This document shows, piece after piece, positions 38,811 through 47,603 of a DNA stretch of 64,000 nt. The stretch spans positions 1 through 64,000 of the forward strand of contig NZ_BONP01000009.1 of NCBI RefSeq assembly GCF_016862775.1. The letters run 5' to 3'. The stretch is from Cellulomonas phragmiteti (GTDB lineage: Bacteria > Actinomycetota > Actinomycetes > Actinomycetales > Cellulomonadaceae). The notes beneath the pieces were generated by a model. The model was not told the DNA's origin. It saw nothing but the letters and a program-made list of their open reading frames with translations, and ran no database searches. The position numbers were made by a program, and so were the translations under genes. Positions within the stretch are counted from its first letter, which is position 1. The number at the start of each line of letters is the position of its first letter.

Positions 38811-39107
38811 ATGTCCACCCTCTCCCGCGACGAGGTCGCGCGCGTCGCCGTGCTCGCCCGGATCGACCTGACACCGGCCGAGCTCGACCGGCTGGCGGGC
38901 GAGCTCGACGTCATCGTCGAGTCCGTCGCCCGCGTCTCCGAGGTCGCCACCCCGGACGTCCCCGCGACGAGCCACCCCCTGCCGCTGTCCAACGTGTTCC
39001 GTGCCGACGAGCCGGTCGCCCCGCTCGACCGCGACGAGGTGCTGGCGCAGGCGCCGGCGGCCCGCGAGGGCAAGTTCCTCGTCCCCCAGATCCTCGGGGA
39101 GGAGTGA
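38811..39107 (+). CDS. gatC: Asp-tRNA(Asn)/Glu-tRNA(Gln) amidotransferase subunit C
   Basis: GatC wraps around GatA and GatB and stabilises the amidotransferase that turns Glu-tRNA(Gln) and Asp-tRNA(Asn) into the correct amide forms. The 98-residue protein has the family N-terminus [20 protein letters not shown] and the late motif [11 protein letters not shown]. One base separates its stop from the gatA ATG. It is the first gene of the gatCAB operon. Confidence 0.95.
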   Translation: MSTLSRDEVARVAVLARIDLTPAELDRLAGELDVIVESVARVSEVATPDVPATSHPLPLSNVFRADEPVAPLDRDEVLAQAPAAREGKFLVPQILGEE

Positions 39108-39108
39108 C

Positions 39109-40626
39109 ATGACCGACCTGACCCGCCTGACCGCCGCGGAGCTCGCCGACCGGCTGACCTCGCGCGAGGTGACCAGCGTCGAGGTGACGCAGGCACACCT
39201 CGACCGCATCGCCGCCGTCGAGCCCGCCGTGCACGCCTTCCTGCACGTCGCGCACGAGGAGGCGCTGGCCACGGCGGCCGACGTCGACGAGCGCCGTGCC
39301 GCGGGTGAGGACCTGCACGCGCTGGCCGGGGTGCCGATCGCCGTCAAGGACGTCGTCGTGACGCGGGGCCTGCCCACGACGGCCGGCTCGCGGATCCTCG
39401 AGGGGTGGGTGCCGCCGTACGACGCGACGCTCGTCGAGCGGCTCAAGGCCGCGGGCCTGCCGATCCTCGGCAAGACCAACATGGACGAGTTCGCGATGGG
39501 CTCGTCCACCGAGCACTCGGGCTACGGCACCACGCACAACCCGTGGGACCTCGAGCGCATCCCCGGCGGCTCGGGCGGCGGGTCGGCCGCGGCCGTCGCC
39601 GCCTACGAGGCGCCGCTCGCCATCGGCACGGACACGGGCGGCTCGATCCGCCAGCCCGCGGCCGTCACGGGCACCGTCGGCGTCAAGCCGACGTACGGCA
39701 GCGTGTCGCGCTACGGGCTCGTCGCCCTGGCCAGCAGCCTGGACCAGGCCGGCCCGTGCACGCGCACCGTGCTGGACTCGGCGCTGCTGCACGAGCTGAT
39801 CGGCGGGCACGACCCGCGCGACTCGACCTCCCTGCCGGACCCCGCGACGGGCTACGTCGCGGCAGCGCGCGAGGGCGCGTCGGGGGACCTGCGGGGCGTC
39901 CGGGTCGGCGTCATCCGCGAGCTGCAGGGCGAGGGCTACCAGCCGGGCGTGCTCGCCCGCTTCGAGGAGTCCCTCGACGCGCTGCGCGGCGCGGGGGCCG
40001 AGGTCGTCGAGGTGTCCTGCCCGCACTTCACCTACGCGCTCGCGGCGTACTACCTGATCCTGCCGGCCGAGGCCTCGAGCAACCTGGCGAAGTTCGACGG
40101 CATGCGCTTCGGCCTGCGCGTCGAGCCCTCCGAGGGCCCGGTGACCGCGGAGCGCGTCATGGCCGCGACGCGCGGCCAGGGCTTCGGGGACGAGGTCAAG
40201 CGCCGCATCATCCTCGGCACGTACGCGCTGAGCGCGGGCTACTACGACGCCTACTACGGGTCGGCGCAGAAGGTCCGCACGCTCATCCAGCGGGACTTCG
40301 CCGCGGCGTTCGAGGCCGCGGACGTGCTCGTGTCGCCCACCGCGCCGACGACGGCCTTCAAGCTCGGTGAGAAGCTCGACGACCCGCTGGCGATGTACCT
40401 CAACGACGTCGCGACGATCCCGGCGAACCTCGCCGGGGTCCCCGGGATGTCGCTGCCGTCCGGGCTGTCCGACGACGGCCTGCCCGTCGGGTTCCAGATC
40501 CTCGCGCCGGCGCGCGAGGACGCCCGGCTGTACCGCGTGGGAGCGGCGCTCGAGGCGCTGCTCGAGACGAGCTGGGAGGGCCCGCTGCTGGGCCGCGCCC
40601 CCGAGCTGGCCGGAGGGGCAGCCTGA
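39109..40626 (+). CDS. gatA: Asp-tRNA(Asn)/Glu-tRNA(Gln) amidotransferase subunit A
   Basis: GatA is the amidase subunit that frees ammonia from glutamine for the tRNA-bound substrate. The 505-residue protein has the amidase-signature catalytic triad: Lys in PIAVKDVVV (K80), the cis-Ser in [10 protein letters not shown] (S155) and the nucleophile Ser in [11 protein letters not shown] (S179). [16 protein letters not shown] is another strong family motif. Its stop shares a base with the gatB start (TGATG). Confidence 0.96.
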   Translation: MTDLTRLTAAELADRLTSREVTSVEVTQAHLDRIAAVEPAVHAFLHVAHEEALATAADVDERRAAGEDLHALAGVPIAVKDVVVTRGLPTTAGSRILEGWVPPYDATLVERLKAAGLPILGKTNMDEFAMGSSTEHSGYGTTHNPWDLERIPGGSGGGSAAAVAAYEAPLAIGTDTGGSIRQPAAVTGTVGVKPTYGSVSRYGLVALASSLDQAGPCTRTVLDSALLHELIGGHDPRDSTSLPDPATGYVAAAREGASGDLRGVRVGVIRELQGEGYQPGVLARFEESLDALRGAGAEVVEVSCPHFTYALAAYYLILPAEASSNLAKFDGMRFGLRVEPSEGPVTAERVMAATRGQGFGDEVKRRIILGTYALSAGYYDAYYGSAQKVRTLIQRDFAAAFEAADVLVSPTAPTTAFKLGEKLDDPLAMYLNDVATIPANLAGVPGMSLPSGLSDDGLPVGFQILAPAREDARLYRVGAALEALLETSWEGPLLGRAPELAGGAA

Positions 40627-42137
40627 TGAGCACCACGACCCACGTCGACCTGGTCGACTACGACGACGCGGTGGCCCGGTTCGACCCGGTCATCGGCATC
40701 GAGGTGCACGTCGAGCTGGGCACGCGGACCAAGATGTTCGACGGCGCCGAGCAGTCGTTCGGCGAGGAGCCGAACACGCAGATCACGCCGACGAGCCTGG
40801 GCCTGCCCGGCGCGCTGCCGGCGGTCAACGGCACCGCCGTCGAGTACGCGATCCGCATCGGCCTCGCCCTGAACTGCTCGATCGCGCAGTCCTGCCGGTT
40901 CGCGCGCAAGAACTACTTCTACCCGGACGTGCCGAAGAACTTCCAGACGTCGCAGTACGACGAGCCGATCGCGTTCGAGGGGTTCGTCGACGTCGAGCTC
41001 GAGGACGGCACGGTGTTCCGCGTCGAGGTCGAGCGCGCGCACATGGAGGAGGACGCCGGCAAGAACACCCACGTCGGCGGCGCCACCGGGCGCATCCACG
41101 GTGCCGAGTACTCGATGGTCGACTACAACCGGGCCGGGGTCCCGCTGGTCGAGATCGTCACCAAGCCGATCACGGGTGCCGGCGAGCGGGCCCCCGAGGT
41201 CGCGCGGGCGTACGTGCAGACGCTGCGTGACATGTTCCGGGCGCTCGGCGTCTCCGAGGCCCGCATGGAGCGTGGCAACGTGCGTGCCGACGTCAACGTG
41301 TCGCTGCGCGCGACCCCGGAGTCGCCGCTGGGGACCCGCACGGAGACGAAGAACGTCAATTCGTTCCGCTCGGTCGAGCGCTCCGTGCGGTACGAGATCA
41401 GCCGGCAGGCGGCGATCCTCGACGCGGGCGGCTCGATCGTCCAGGAGACGCGGCACTGGCACGAGGACACCGGCATCACCACCGCCGGGCGCGTGAAGTC
41501 CGACGCCGAGGACTACCGCTACTTCCCCGAGCCCGACCTCGTGCCGATCGTGCCGGACCGCGCGTGGATCGAGGAGATCCGCGCCGCGCTGCCCGAGCTG
41601 CCGGCCGCGCGCCGCCGCCGCCTGCAGGGCGACTGGGGCTACGCCGACGCCGAGATGCGCGACGTCGTCAACGCCGGGGCCGTCGAGCTCATCGAGGCCA
41701 CCGTGGCCGCGGGCGCGAGCCCGGCCGCCGCGCGCAAGTGGTGGATGGGCGAGCTGGCCCGCACCGCCAAGCAGCAGGAGGTCGAGCTGGCGGACCTGCC
41801 GATCACGCCCGCGCAGATCGGCGCGCTGCAGCAGCTCGTCGACGCCGGGCGGATCAACGACAAGCTCGCGCGCCAGGTGCTCGAGGGGGTCCTGGCGGGC
41901 GAGGGCGACCCGGAGCAGGTCGTCGTCGCGCGCGGCCTCGGGGTCGTCTCGGACGACGGGCCGCTGCTCGAGGCGATCGACGCCGCGCTCGCGGCCCAGC
42001 CCGACATCGCCGAGAAGATCCGCGGCGGCAACCTGGGCCCGGTCGGCGCGATCATCGGCGCGGTCATGAAGGCGACCCGCGGCCAGGCCGACGCGGGTCG
42101 GGTGCGCGAGCTCGTCCTGGAGCGCGTCCGGGCCTGA
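40626..42137 (+). CDS. gatB: Asp-tRNA(Asn)/Glu-tRNA(Gln) amidotransferase subunit B
   Basis: GatB binds the mischarged tRNA and phosphorylates the aminoacyl group before amidation. The 503-residue protein has the GatB/E cradle domain ([39 protein letters not shown]) and the C-terminal tRNA-binding YqeY-like tail with [20 protein letters not shown]. No anomaly is visible. It ends the gatCAB operon; 142 bases with no recognisable gene follow. Confidence 0.96.
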   Translation: MSTTTHVDLVDYDDAVARFDPVIGIEVHVELGTRTKMFDGAEQSFGEEPNTQITPTSLGLPGALPAVNGTAVEYAIRIGLALNCSIAQSCRFARKNYFYPDVPKNFQTSQYDEPIAFEGFVDVELEDGTVFRVEVERAHMEEDAGKNTHVGGATGRIHGAEYSMVDYNRAGVPLVEIVTKPITGAGERAPEVARAYVQTLRDMFRALGVSEARMERGNVRADVNVSLRATPESPLGTRTETKNVNSFRSVERSVRYEISRQAAILDAGGSIVQETRHWHEDTGITTAGRVKSDAEDYRYFPEPDLVPIVPDRAWIEEIRAALPELPAARRRRLQGDWGYADAEMRDVVNAGAVELIEATVAAGASPAAARKWWMGELARTAKQQEVELADLPITPAQIGALQQLVDAGRINDKLARQVLEGVLAGEGDPEQVVVARGLGVVSDDGPLLEAIDAALAAQPDIAEKIRGGNLGPVGAIIGAVMKATRGQADAGRVRELVLERVRA

Positions 42138-42279
42138 GCGCCAGGACCGACCCGCCCGGCGTGCGTCGTGTCGCAACGTCCCGGTCACACGGGATTTGTA
42201 CGATGCGTCGCACGCCGGAGGGCAGTCGGTGGTGGTGCCCCGCGCGTGGGCACCGGGGCCGAGCGCGACGGAGGTAGCG

Positions 42280-42828
42280 ATGCAGAAGCCCACCCTGCAG
42301 GGCGAGATGATCGTCCTGCGGCCGATCCGGGCCGACGACGCCGAGGCGATGTGGGACATGATCACGGACCCCGAGGGCAGGCGCCTGACCGGGACCACGC
42401 GGTCGTTCACGCACGAGGAGATCGACGCGTGGTGCGCGGACCGGGAGGACGCCCGGGGCCGCTTCGACTTCGCGGTGACCACCAACGGTGACGACGAGTA
42501 CCGCGGTGAGATCGTCCTGGCGGACGTCGACGAGGAGGTGCGCTGCGCCGGCCTGCGGCTGTCGATGCGCCCGGCCTACCGGGGTCGCGGCTACGGCACC
42601 GAGGCCATCGAGCTCGTCCTCGGCTTCGCGTTCGACGGGCTGGGCCTGCACCGCGTCGAGCTCGAGGCGCTCAGCATCAACTCCCGGGCGCTGTCGCTGT
42701 ACGAGAACATCGGGTTCCGCCCCGAGGGTCGCCGCCGTGACGCGTACCGCGACGGTGCCGGCTGGTGCGACGCCGTGGTGATGTCGATGCTCGAGGACGA
42801 GTACCGCGCCGGGCGTGCGGGTGGCTGA
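42280..42828 (+). CDS. RimJ/RimL-type GNAT acetyltransferase
   Basis: This 182-residue single-domain GNAT begins MQKPTLQGEMIVLRPIRADD. The acetyl-CoA loop is LSMRPAYRGRGYGTEAIELV and the end is SLYENIGFRPEGRRRDAY, the pattern of RimJ/RimL and spermidine-type acetyltransferases. GGAGG (42270-42274) five bases before the ATG at 42280 decides this start over longer in-frame ones. TACGAT at 42199-42204 is a possible -10 of its promoter. The substrate is unknown. Confidence 0.88.
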   Translation: MQKPTLQGEMIVLRPIRADDAEAMWDMITDPEGRRLTGTTRSFTHEEIDAWCADREDARGRFDFAVTTNGDDEYRGEIVLADVDEEVRCAGLRLSMRPAYRGRGYGTEAIELVLGFAFDGLGLHRVELEALSINSRALSLYENIGFRPEGRRRDAYRDGAGWCDAVVMSMLEDEYRAGRAGG

Positions 42829-43777
42829 CGCGACCGTGCTGACCGCCACCGTCCCCGACGACGACCTGCTGCACCGCCTCGCGGACCTCGCCGCGGCGCA
42901 CCCGACCGACCTGCGGCTGGTCCGCTGGGACATGTCCGGCCCGCTCGACCCCGCCACCGCCGCGGCCGTCGACCTCGTCGTCGTCCCGCACTACTTCGTG
43001 CGGCCCGGGGGTTTCGACGTCCTGCACGACCTGCCCCGGCTGCGGTACGTGCAGCTGCCCAGCGCCGGGTACGAGCACGCGCGACCCCACCTGCCGCCGG
43101 GTCTCGTGCTGTGCAACGGCCGCAGCGTCCACGACGCGGGGACGGCCGAGCTGGCGGTCGGCCTGACGCTCGCGGTCCAGCGCGACCTGCCGCGCGCCGT
43201 GCGCGCGATGGGGGAGGGGCGGTGGGACAACCCGTTCGGGCCGTCGCTCGCCGACCGTCGCGTGCTGGTGGTCGGGCAGGGGTCCGTCGGCCGCGCGATC
43301 GTGGCGCGGTTCCGCCCGTTCGAGGTCGACGTGGTGCGGGTGGCCAGCACCGCGCGCGACGACGAGGACGGGCACGTGCACGGCGTCGACGAGCTGCTCG
43401 ACCTGCTCCCCGACGCGGACGTGGTGGTCCTCGCGATCCCGCTGACCCGGGCGTCGCACCACCTCCTCGACGCCCGCGCGCTGGGTCGCATGAAGGACGG
43501 CGCGCTGCTCGTCAACGTCGCGCGCGGCAAGGTCGTGGACACCCCCGCGCTGCTCGCCGAGCTGGAGCGCGGGAGGCTGCGGGCCGCACTGGACGTCACC
43601 GACCCCGAGCCGCTGCCCGCCGACCACCCGCTGTGGCGTGCACCGAACGTCCTGGTCACGGCCCACCAGGGGGGCAACACGGACGCGACGGCGCCGCGGG
43701 TGGCCGCGCTCGTGCGGCGGCAGCTGACGGCGCTGCTGGCGGGCGAGCCACCGGTCAACGAGGTCGCGCGCACCTGA
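42815..43777 (+). CDS. D-isomer-specific 2-hydroxyacid dehydrogenase
   Basis: This NAD(P)-dependent 320-residue dehydrogenase reduces 2-keto acids or oxidises D-2-hydroxy acids. The Rossmann motif VLVVGQGSVGRAI is near 150. The catalytic Arg is in NVARGKVVD (R237), Glu in DPEPLP (E265) and His in TAHQGGN (H284), so the active site is complete. The GTG at 42815 overlaps the acetyltransferase gene by 14 bases; a GTG two codons later is an alternative. The substrate cannot be read; glyoxylate/hydroxypyruvate reductase-like and phosphoglycerate dehydrogenase-like enzymes share this layout. Confidence 0.88.
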   Translation: MRVADATVLTATVPDDDLLHRLADLAAAHPTDLRLVRWDMSGPLDPATAAAVDLVVVPHYFVRPGGFDVLHDLPRLRYVQLPSAGYEHARPHLPPGLVLCNGRSVHDAGTAELAVGLTLAVQRDLPRAVRAMGEGRWDNPFGPSLADRRVLVVGQGSVGRAIVARFRPFEVDVVRVASTARDDEDGHVHGVDELLDLLPDADVVVLAIPLTRASHHLLDARALGRMKDGALLVNVARGKVVDTPALLAELERGRLRAALDVTDPEPLPADHPLWRAPNVLVTAHQGGNTDATAPRVAALVRRQLTALLAGEPPVNEVART

Positions 43778-43799
43778 CGGCGACCGCCGGCGCACGGTG

Positions 43800-43814
43800 C
43801 CGCACCGGGTGCGG
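43800..43814. terminator. Short hairpin between convergent dehydrogenase and photolyase genes
   Basis: CCGCAC (43800-43805) pairs with GTGCGG (43809-43814) around a 3-base loop, followed by a G-run on the plus strand. It lies in the 47-base gap between two convergent stops. The stem is only six pairs, so this is tentative. Confidence 0.35.
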
Positions 43815-43824
43815 GGGGCGGTGC

Positions 43825-45213
43825 TCAGGTGGGGCGGCGCGCGTGGTCCTCGAGCGCCACCTTGCGCTCGTGGGCGTGGTCGACGATGCGGTCGGGGTAC
43901 CCCGCGGGCGGTCCGCCGGGCAGCTTCCACGGCTCGTGCGCCCCGCCGCCCGGGACGTCGCGCAGCTCGGGGACCCAGCGACGCACGTAGGCGCCGTCGG
44001 GGTCGAACTTGCGGCCCTGGGTGACGGGGTTGAACACCCGGAAGTACGGCGCGGCGTCGCGGCCCGTGCCCGCCACCCACTGCCAGTTGAGCTGGTTCTG
44101 GGGCACGTCGCCGTCGACGAGCCACTCCATGAAGTGCGCGGCGCCGCGCTGCCACCGCACGTGCAGGTCCTTGACCAGGAACGACGCGACGACCATGCGG
44201 ACCCGGTTGTGCATCCACCCCTGCCCGAGCAGCTGGCGCATGCCGGCGTCGACCAGCGGGTAGCCGGTGCGGCCCTGCGCCCACGCCGCGAAGGCGCGGT
44301 CGGCGTCCGGCCCGTCCGCCCACGCGTCCTCGGGCACGACCGGCCGCAGCGAGCGCTGCGCGGCCGAGGGGGCGTGCCACAGCACGTCGGCGTGGAACTC
44401 GCGCCACGCGAGCTCCGACCGGTAGGTCGCCACGGAGGTCGCCAGGTCGCCGGTGGCGCCGCGACCGGCCTCCGCCAGGTCGGCGAGCATGGTGCGGGGG
44501 TGGATCTCGCCGTACTTGAGGTGGACCGACATCCACGACGTCACGTCGAGGTCGGGGCGGTTGCGGTCGACGTCGTAGCCCGCCAGGTCCTCCCGCAGGA
44601 ACTCGTGCCAGCGGTCCCGCGCCGCCGACTCGCCGGCGCGGGGCAGCCGGACGTCGGTCGCCGGAGCGTTGGGCAGGCCGTCGGTCGGCGCCGTCGCCCA
44701 CGGCACGTCGCGCGGACGGGGCGCGGGCTCGCGCCAGCCGTGGTCGAGCCACGCCGTGCGGAAGGGCGTGAAGACCTTGTACGGCCCGCCCTGGCCCGTC
44801 TGCAGCCGCCCGGGGGCGACGGCGTACGGGCACCCCGTGCGGACCAGCGGGACGCCCGGCAGCGCGTCGGCGAGCGCGGCCTCGACGGCGTCGTCGCGCC
44901 GCCGGCCGTACGGCTCGGTCGCCGCGGTGACGTGCACCTGCGTGGCGCCGACCTCCCGGGCGACGGCGGGAACGACCTGGTCGGCGGGCCCGTGGCGTAC
45001 GACGAGCCGCCCGCCCGTGGCCTCGTCGAGGGCCCGCAGCGACGCGGCGAGGTAGGCGAGCCGGGGCGCCCCGGCCGATCGCCACAGGGCGGGGTCGAGG
45101 ACGTACAGGGCCACCACGTCGTCGTCCGCGGCGCGCGCCGCCTCCACGGCGGCGAGCAGCGCGGGGTGGTCGGCCAGGCGCAGGTCGCGGCGGAACCAGC
45201 AGATCGTCGGCAC
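43825..45213 (-). CDS. phr: Deoxyribodipyrimidine photolyase, class I
   Basis: This enzyme splits UV-induced pyrimidine dimers with blue light. The 462-residue protein begins VPTICWFRRDLRLADHPAL with the N-terminal antenna domain. The C-terminal FAD domain shows the photolyase signatures MHNRVRMVVASFLVKDL and DVPQNQLNWQWVAGTGRD, and FNPVTQGRKFDPDG. The GTG at 45211-45213 is preceded by TAACGT (45219-45224) at 5 bases, fitting a leaderless start; the frame remains open upstream without family-like sequence. The antenna cofactor (folate or deazaflavin) cannot be decided here. Confidence 0.94.
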   Translation of the reverse strand: MPTICWFRRDLRLADHPALLAAVEAARAADDDVVALYVLDPALWRSAGAPRLAYLAASLRALDEATGGRLVVRHGPADQVVPAVAREVGATQVHVTAATEPYGRRRDDAVEAALADALPGVPLVRTGCPYAVAPGRLQTGQGGPYKVFTPFRTAWLDHGWREPAPRPRDVPWATAPTDGLPNAPATDVRLPRAGESAARDRWHEFLREDLAGYDVDRNRPDLDVTSWMSVHLKYGEIHPRTMLADLAEAGRGATGDLATSVATYRSELAWREFHADVLWHAPSAAQRSLRPVVPEDAWADGPDADRAFAAWAQGRTGYPLVDAGMRQLLGQGWMHNRVRMVVASFLVKDLHVRWQRGAAHFMEWLVDGDVPQNQLNWQWVAGTGRDAAPYFRVFNPVTQGRKFDPDGAYVRRWVPELRDVPGGGAHEPWKLPGGPPAGYPDRIVDHAHERKVALEDHARRPT

Positions 45214-45218
45214 GCCGC

Positions 45219-45224
45219 ACGTTA
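45219..45224 (-). promoter_or_regulatory. Probable -10 element for the photolyase gene
   Basis: TAACGT on the minus strand ends 5 bases before the GTG, with no ribosome binding site. It overlaps the 3' end of the short gap that separates phr from the upstream quinone reductase gene. Confidence 0.4.
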
Positions 45225-45845
45225 ACCCGGCCGCGGGACCGCTGCGCGTCGGACCGTGGCGTCGCGGTGCCCGAGCCGCGCGGCCTGCCCCAGCCACCTC
45301 TCGCGGCGCTGCGGGGAGGAGAAGCGCACGGCCGGGAACGTCGTGCGACCGACGAGCCGGTACCCGCAGAAGCCGAGCGTGGCGCGTCCCAGCGAGGCGC
45401 CGGCGGCATCCCGGTAGGCCAGCAGGTTCCAGGCGCGCGGGGAGTCCATCGTCATGAACGTGCGGGCCGTGCGGCCCTGCAGGAGCCGCCGCGGCAGGTG
45501 TCCGGACCCGTAGCGGAACGCCACGCCGGCGAGCATGACCCGGTCGAGGAACGCCTTGAGGACGGCGGGGTACGTGCCCCACCACTGCGGGTGCAGGACG
45601 ACGAGGTGGTCCGCGGCCCTGACCTGCTCCACCATGGCGGCGACCGCCGGGTCGAGGTGGTCGGTGGTGCCGTCGTGGGCGGCGAGGTCGGCGCGCACGG
45701 CGGGGTCGTGCGGGAACGGCGTCGTCGCGAGGTCCAGGACCTCGACGTGCGCCCCGGCGGCCCTCGCCGCGTCGGCGTACGCCTGCGCGAGAGCGTGGGT
45801 GAAGGAGCCGGCCAGGGGGTGGCCGACGACCACGAGGACGTGCAC
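45222..45845 (-). CDS. Flavodoxin-fold NAD(P)H:quinone oxidoreductase
   Basis: The 207-residue protein belongs to the NQO1/KefF-like FMN or FAD reductases. It starts VHVLVVVGHPLAGSFTHALA, the phosphate-loop region, and contains LVVLHPQWWGTYPAVLKAFLDRV, the family signature. These enzymes reduce quinones by two electrons and guard against electrophiles. The GTG at 45843-45845 has GGAGG (45853-45857) seven bases upstream. It follows the MarR gene by 15 bases, so the pair is an operon, and the regulator probably senses a quinone-like or oxidising compound. Confidence 0.88.
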   Translation of the reverse strand: MHVLVVVGHPLAGSFTHALAQAYADAARAAGAHVEVLDLATTPFPHDPAVRADLAAHDGTTDHLDPAVAAMVEQVRAADHLVVLHPQWWGTYPAVLKAFLDRVMLAGVAFRYGSGHLPRRLLQGRTARTFMTMDSPRAWNLLAYRDAAGASLGRATLGFCGYRLVGRTTFPAVRFSSPQRRERWLGQAARLGHRDATVRRAAVPRPG

Positions 45846-45860
45846 GTCAGGACCTCCGGG

Positions 45861-46340
45861 TCACACGAGCGGGGAGTCGGGGACGTGCTGCGCGAGCGCG
45901 CTGCGCATGGTCACCAGGACCGTCGTGAGGTCGCGGTGCAGCGCCGTGAGGTCGACCTGCGGCACGTCCGCGAACGCCGACGTGAAGGCCTCCTCGAGCT
46001 GCCGTCCGGCGTCCCGGACCAGCGCGACGCCGTCCGGTGTCAGCTCGAGCACGACCCGCCGTGCGTGGCCGGGGTCGCTGAGCGTGCGGACCCAGCCGGC
46101 GGCGACGAACGAGCCGACGCGCTTGCTCACCGCGGCCTTCGTGACGTGCAGGCACCGTGCGAGGGTGGTGACGTCCGGGTGGTCGAGGTCCGACAGCACG
46201 GCCAGGAAGAGGTACTGGCTGAGGGTCACGCCGTGCTCGGCGCGCAGCAGGTGGTCGGCGTACTCGTCGAGGACGTCGACCAGGTGGTGCAGCGTGACGG
46301 TGACGCGGTCACCGAGGGGGTGGTCGGGTGGGCGGGTCAC
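45861..46340 (-). CDS. MarR-family transcriptional regulator
   Basis: The 159-residue protein has the MarR winged helix-turn-helix: YLFLAVLSDLDHPDVTTLARCLHVTKAAVSKRVGSFVAAG at about 43-85 holds the recognition helix, and HARRVVLELTPDGVAL is the wing. One Cys lies in the DNA-binding region (LARCLHV) and could be a redox switch, as in some MarR proteins. The GTG is at 46338-46340. Two copies of a 14-bp palindrome lie just upstream, across its promoter, which points to autoregulation of the marR-reductase operon. Confidence 0.9.
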   Translation of the reverse strand: MTRPPDHPLGDRVTVTLHHLVDVLDEYADHLLRAEHGVTLSQYLFLAVLSDLDHPDVTTLARCLHVTKAAVSKRVGSFVAAGWVRTLSDPGHARRVVLELTPDGVALVRDAGRQLEEAFTSAFADVPQVDLTALHRDLTTVLVTMRSALAQHVPDSPLV

Positions 46341-46347
46341 CCGAGGT

Positions 46348-46377
46348 AGTCAACCCGTTGACACGACTTCGTGTCAA
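46348..46377 (-). promoter_or_regulatory. Promoter of the marR-quinone reductase operon
   Basis: On the minus strand TTGACA (46372-46377), 18 bases of spacer and TTGACT (46348-46353) form a -35/-10 pair. The -10 candidate ends 7 bases before the GTG, so the mRNA would be leaderless. The -10 departs from TANNNT at one position. Both elements lie inside the operator palindromes. Confidence 0.5.
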
Positions 46378-46386
46378 CCCGTTGAC
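46349..46386. promoter_or_regulatory. Double palindromic operator of the MarR regulator
   Basis: The palindrome GTCAACCCGTTGAC occurs twice (46349-46362 and 46373-46386), 24 bp centre to centre. The inner halves plus spacer form another inverted repeat with 10-bp arms (46357-46366 and 46369-46378). One copy covers the -10 and the other the -35 of the marR promoter, so bound regulator would block RNA polymerase. This is as clear an operator as sequence alone can show. Confidence 0.85.
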
Positions 46387-46479
46387 ATTCGCCGACGTCG
46401 GGGTGGTGTTGCGTCCTGCACGCCGCGACGGTGTGATCGTGCCGGTCGGTCACGTGGCGGTGGGGGTGCTCGGGCCGGC

Positions 46480-47487
46480 TCAGGGGTCCCGCGGAGGCCC
46501 CGTCGACGACCGGGGGACGAGCTCGGTCGGCAGCCGGCGGTGCGTCGCCGAGGCGGTCCCGGCGATCAGGTCGACCAGCAGCTGCAGCGCGGCGGCGCCC
46601 ATGGCCTGCAGGGGCTGCGCGACCGTCGTCAGCGGGGGCGTGCTGAGCGCCGACTCCGGCACGTTGTCGAACCCGATGACCGACAGGTCGCCCGGGATGT
46701 CCAGGCCCAGCTCGCGGGCGACGTCGATGACGCCCAGCGCCGAGAGGTCGTTCGCGGCGAACACGGCCGTGGGTCGGTCGGGGCGGTCCAGCAGGATGCG
46801 CGCGGGCTCCTGCGACGTGCCGCGGCGGTAGTCGCCCATGCCCACGAGGCTCTCGTCCACGGGGACGCCCGCGTCGCACATGGCGCCGCGGAAGCCCTCC
46901 TCGCGCAGGCGCGCGGACGCCAGGTCGGGGCGCCCTCCGAGGAAGGCGATGCGACGGTGTCCCAGGTCCAGCAGGTGCTGCGTCGCGAGCCTCGCACCTG
47001 CGAGGTTGTCCGAGTCGACGGTCGGCAGGCCGGTCGGCCCGGCGTGCGGGTCGACTGCGACGACCGGCACGCCGGGGCGTGCCTCGACGACCGTCGGCGT
47101 CACGATGATGGCCCCGTCGATGAGCGTGCCGGACAGCCGCGAGAGGTAGCGCCGCTCCCACCCGACCTCGGCCGAGCCGCCGCCGCCGGAGTACGCGAGG
47201 AGCTCGTAGCCCGTCGCGGTCACGGCGCTGCCGGCGCCCTTGAGGAGCTCGGCGGAGAACGGCTCGAACTCCGCGACGAGGATGCCGAGGACGTTGGTCC
47301 GGTAGGACCGCAACGACCGCGCGCCGAGGCTCGCCTCGTACCCGAGGTCCGCGATCACCTCCTGCACTCGCTCAAGTGTGCGCTGCGACACGCCGTAGCG
47401 ACCATTGACGACCTTGGAGACGGTGGCGACGGAGACCCCGGCGGTTCGGGCGACATCGGCCATCTTGACGCGGGGGAGCGAGTCCAC
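46480..47487 (-). CDS. LacI-family transcriptional regulator of the sugar uptake operon
   Basis: The protein has 335 residues from the GTG at 47485-47487. The helix-turn-helix MADVARTAGVSVATVSKVVN starts at about residue 9, followed by the hinge and a sugar-binding core (FDNVPESALSTPPLTTVAQP near the end). The GTG has TATGAT (47494-47499) 6 bases upstream, as at other leaderless genes here, so I prefer it to the ATGs at 47505 and 47538. It is divergent from the sugar ABC operon, and a perfect 20-bp palindrome lies between them. It most likely represses that operon and itself until an oligosaccharide or its breakdown product binds. Confidence 0.9.
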   Translation of the reverse strand: MDSLPRVKMADVARTAGVSVATVSKVVNGRYGVSQRTLERVQEVIADLGYEASLGARSLRSYRTNVLGILVAEFEPFSAELLKGAGSAVTATGYELLAYSGGGGSAEVGWERRYLSRLSGTLIDGAIIVTPTVVEARPGVPVVAVDPHAGPTGLPTVDSDNLAGARLATQHLLDLGHRRIAFLGGRPDLASARLREEGFRGAMCDAGVPVDESLVGMGDYRRGTSQEPARILLDRPDRPTAVFAANDLSALGVIDVARELGLDIPGDLSVIGFDNVPESALSTPPLTTVAQPLQAMGAAALQLLVDLIAGTASATHRRLPTELVPRSSTGPPRDP

Positions 47488-47493
47488 GCGGTG

Positions 47494-47499
47494 ATCATA
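47494..47499 (-). promoter_or_regulatory. Probable -10 element for the lacI-type gene
   Basis: TATGAT on the minus strand ends 6 bases before the GTG at 47487. The palindromic operator begins 9 bases further upstream and would cover the -35 region. Confidence 0.5.
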
Positions 47500-47507
47500 G
47501 GACATCG

Positions 47508-47527
47508 TGTCGATAACGTTATCGACA
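47508..47527. promoter_or_regulatory. Perfect 20-bp palindrome, operator for the LacI-type regulator
   Basis: TGTCGATAACGTTATCGACA is a perfect palindrome with the central CG typical of LacI-family sites (AACGTT core). It lies between the divergent regulator and sugar-importer genes and next to the probable promoters of both. Family knowledge makes the adjacent LacI protein its likely ligand. Confidence 0.85.
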
Positions 47528-47531
47528 TCGA

Positions 47532-47561
47532 TTGACATCGCTCCTGGACCACTGTCAACCT
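47532..47561 (+). promoter_or_regulatory. Candidate promoter of the sugar ABC operon
   Basis: TTGACA (47532-47537) is a consensus -35. The best -10, CAACCT (47556-47561), is 18 bases downstream and weak. The -35 lies four bases after the palindromic operator, so repressor binding would interfere with polymerase. AGGAG at 47591-47595 then serves the first gene. Confidence 0.4.
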
Positions 47562-47603
47562 AGGCGCCGTCCGACCTCTCAGCGACGACGAGGAGATTCA
47601 AAG

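Noticed and set aside
42196..42279. Longer start for the RimJ/RimL-type acetyltransferase
   Set aside because: A good GGAGG site lies five bases before the ATG at 42280, and the upstream codons hold a likely -10 element and no family-like sequence.
46349..46386. Palindromes as a transcription terminator after the lacI-type gene
   Set aside because: They lie 94 bases past the lacI-type stop but directly over the marR promoter, repeat as tandem sites and lack a long GC stem, all of which fit an operator better.
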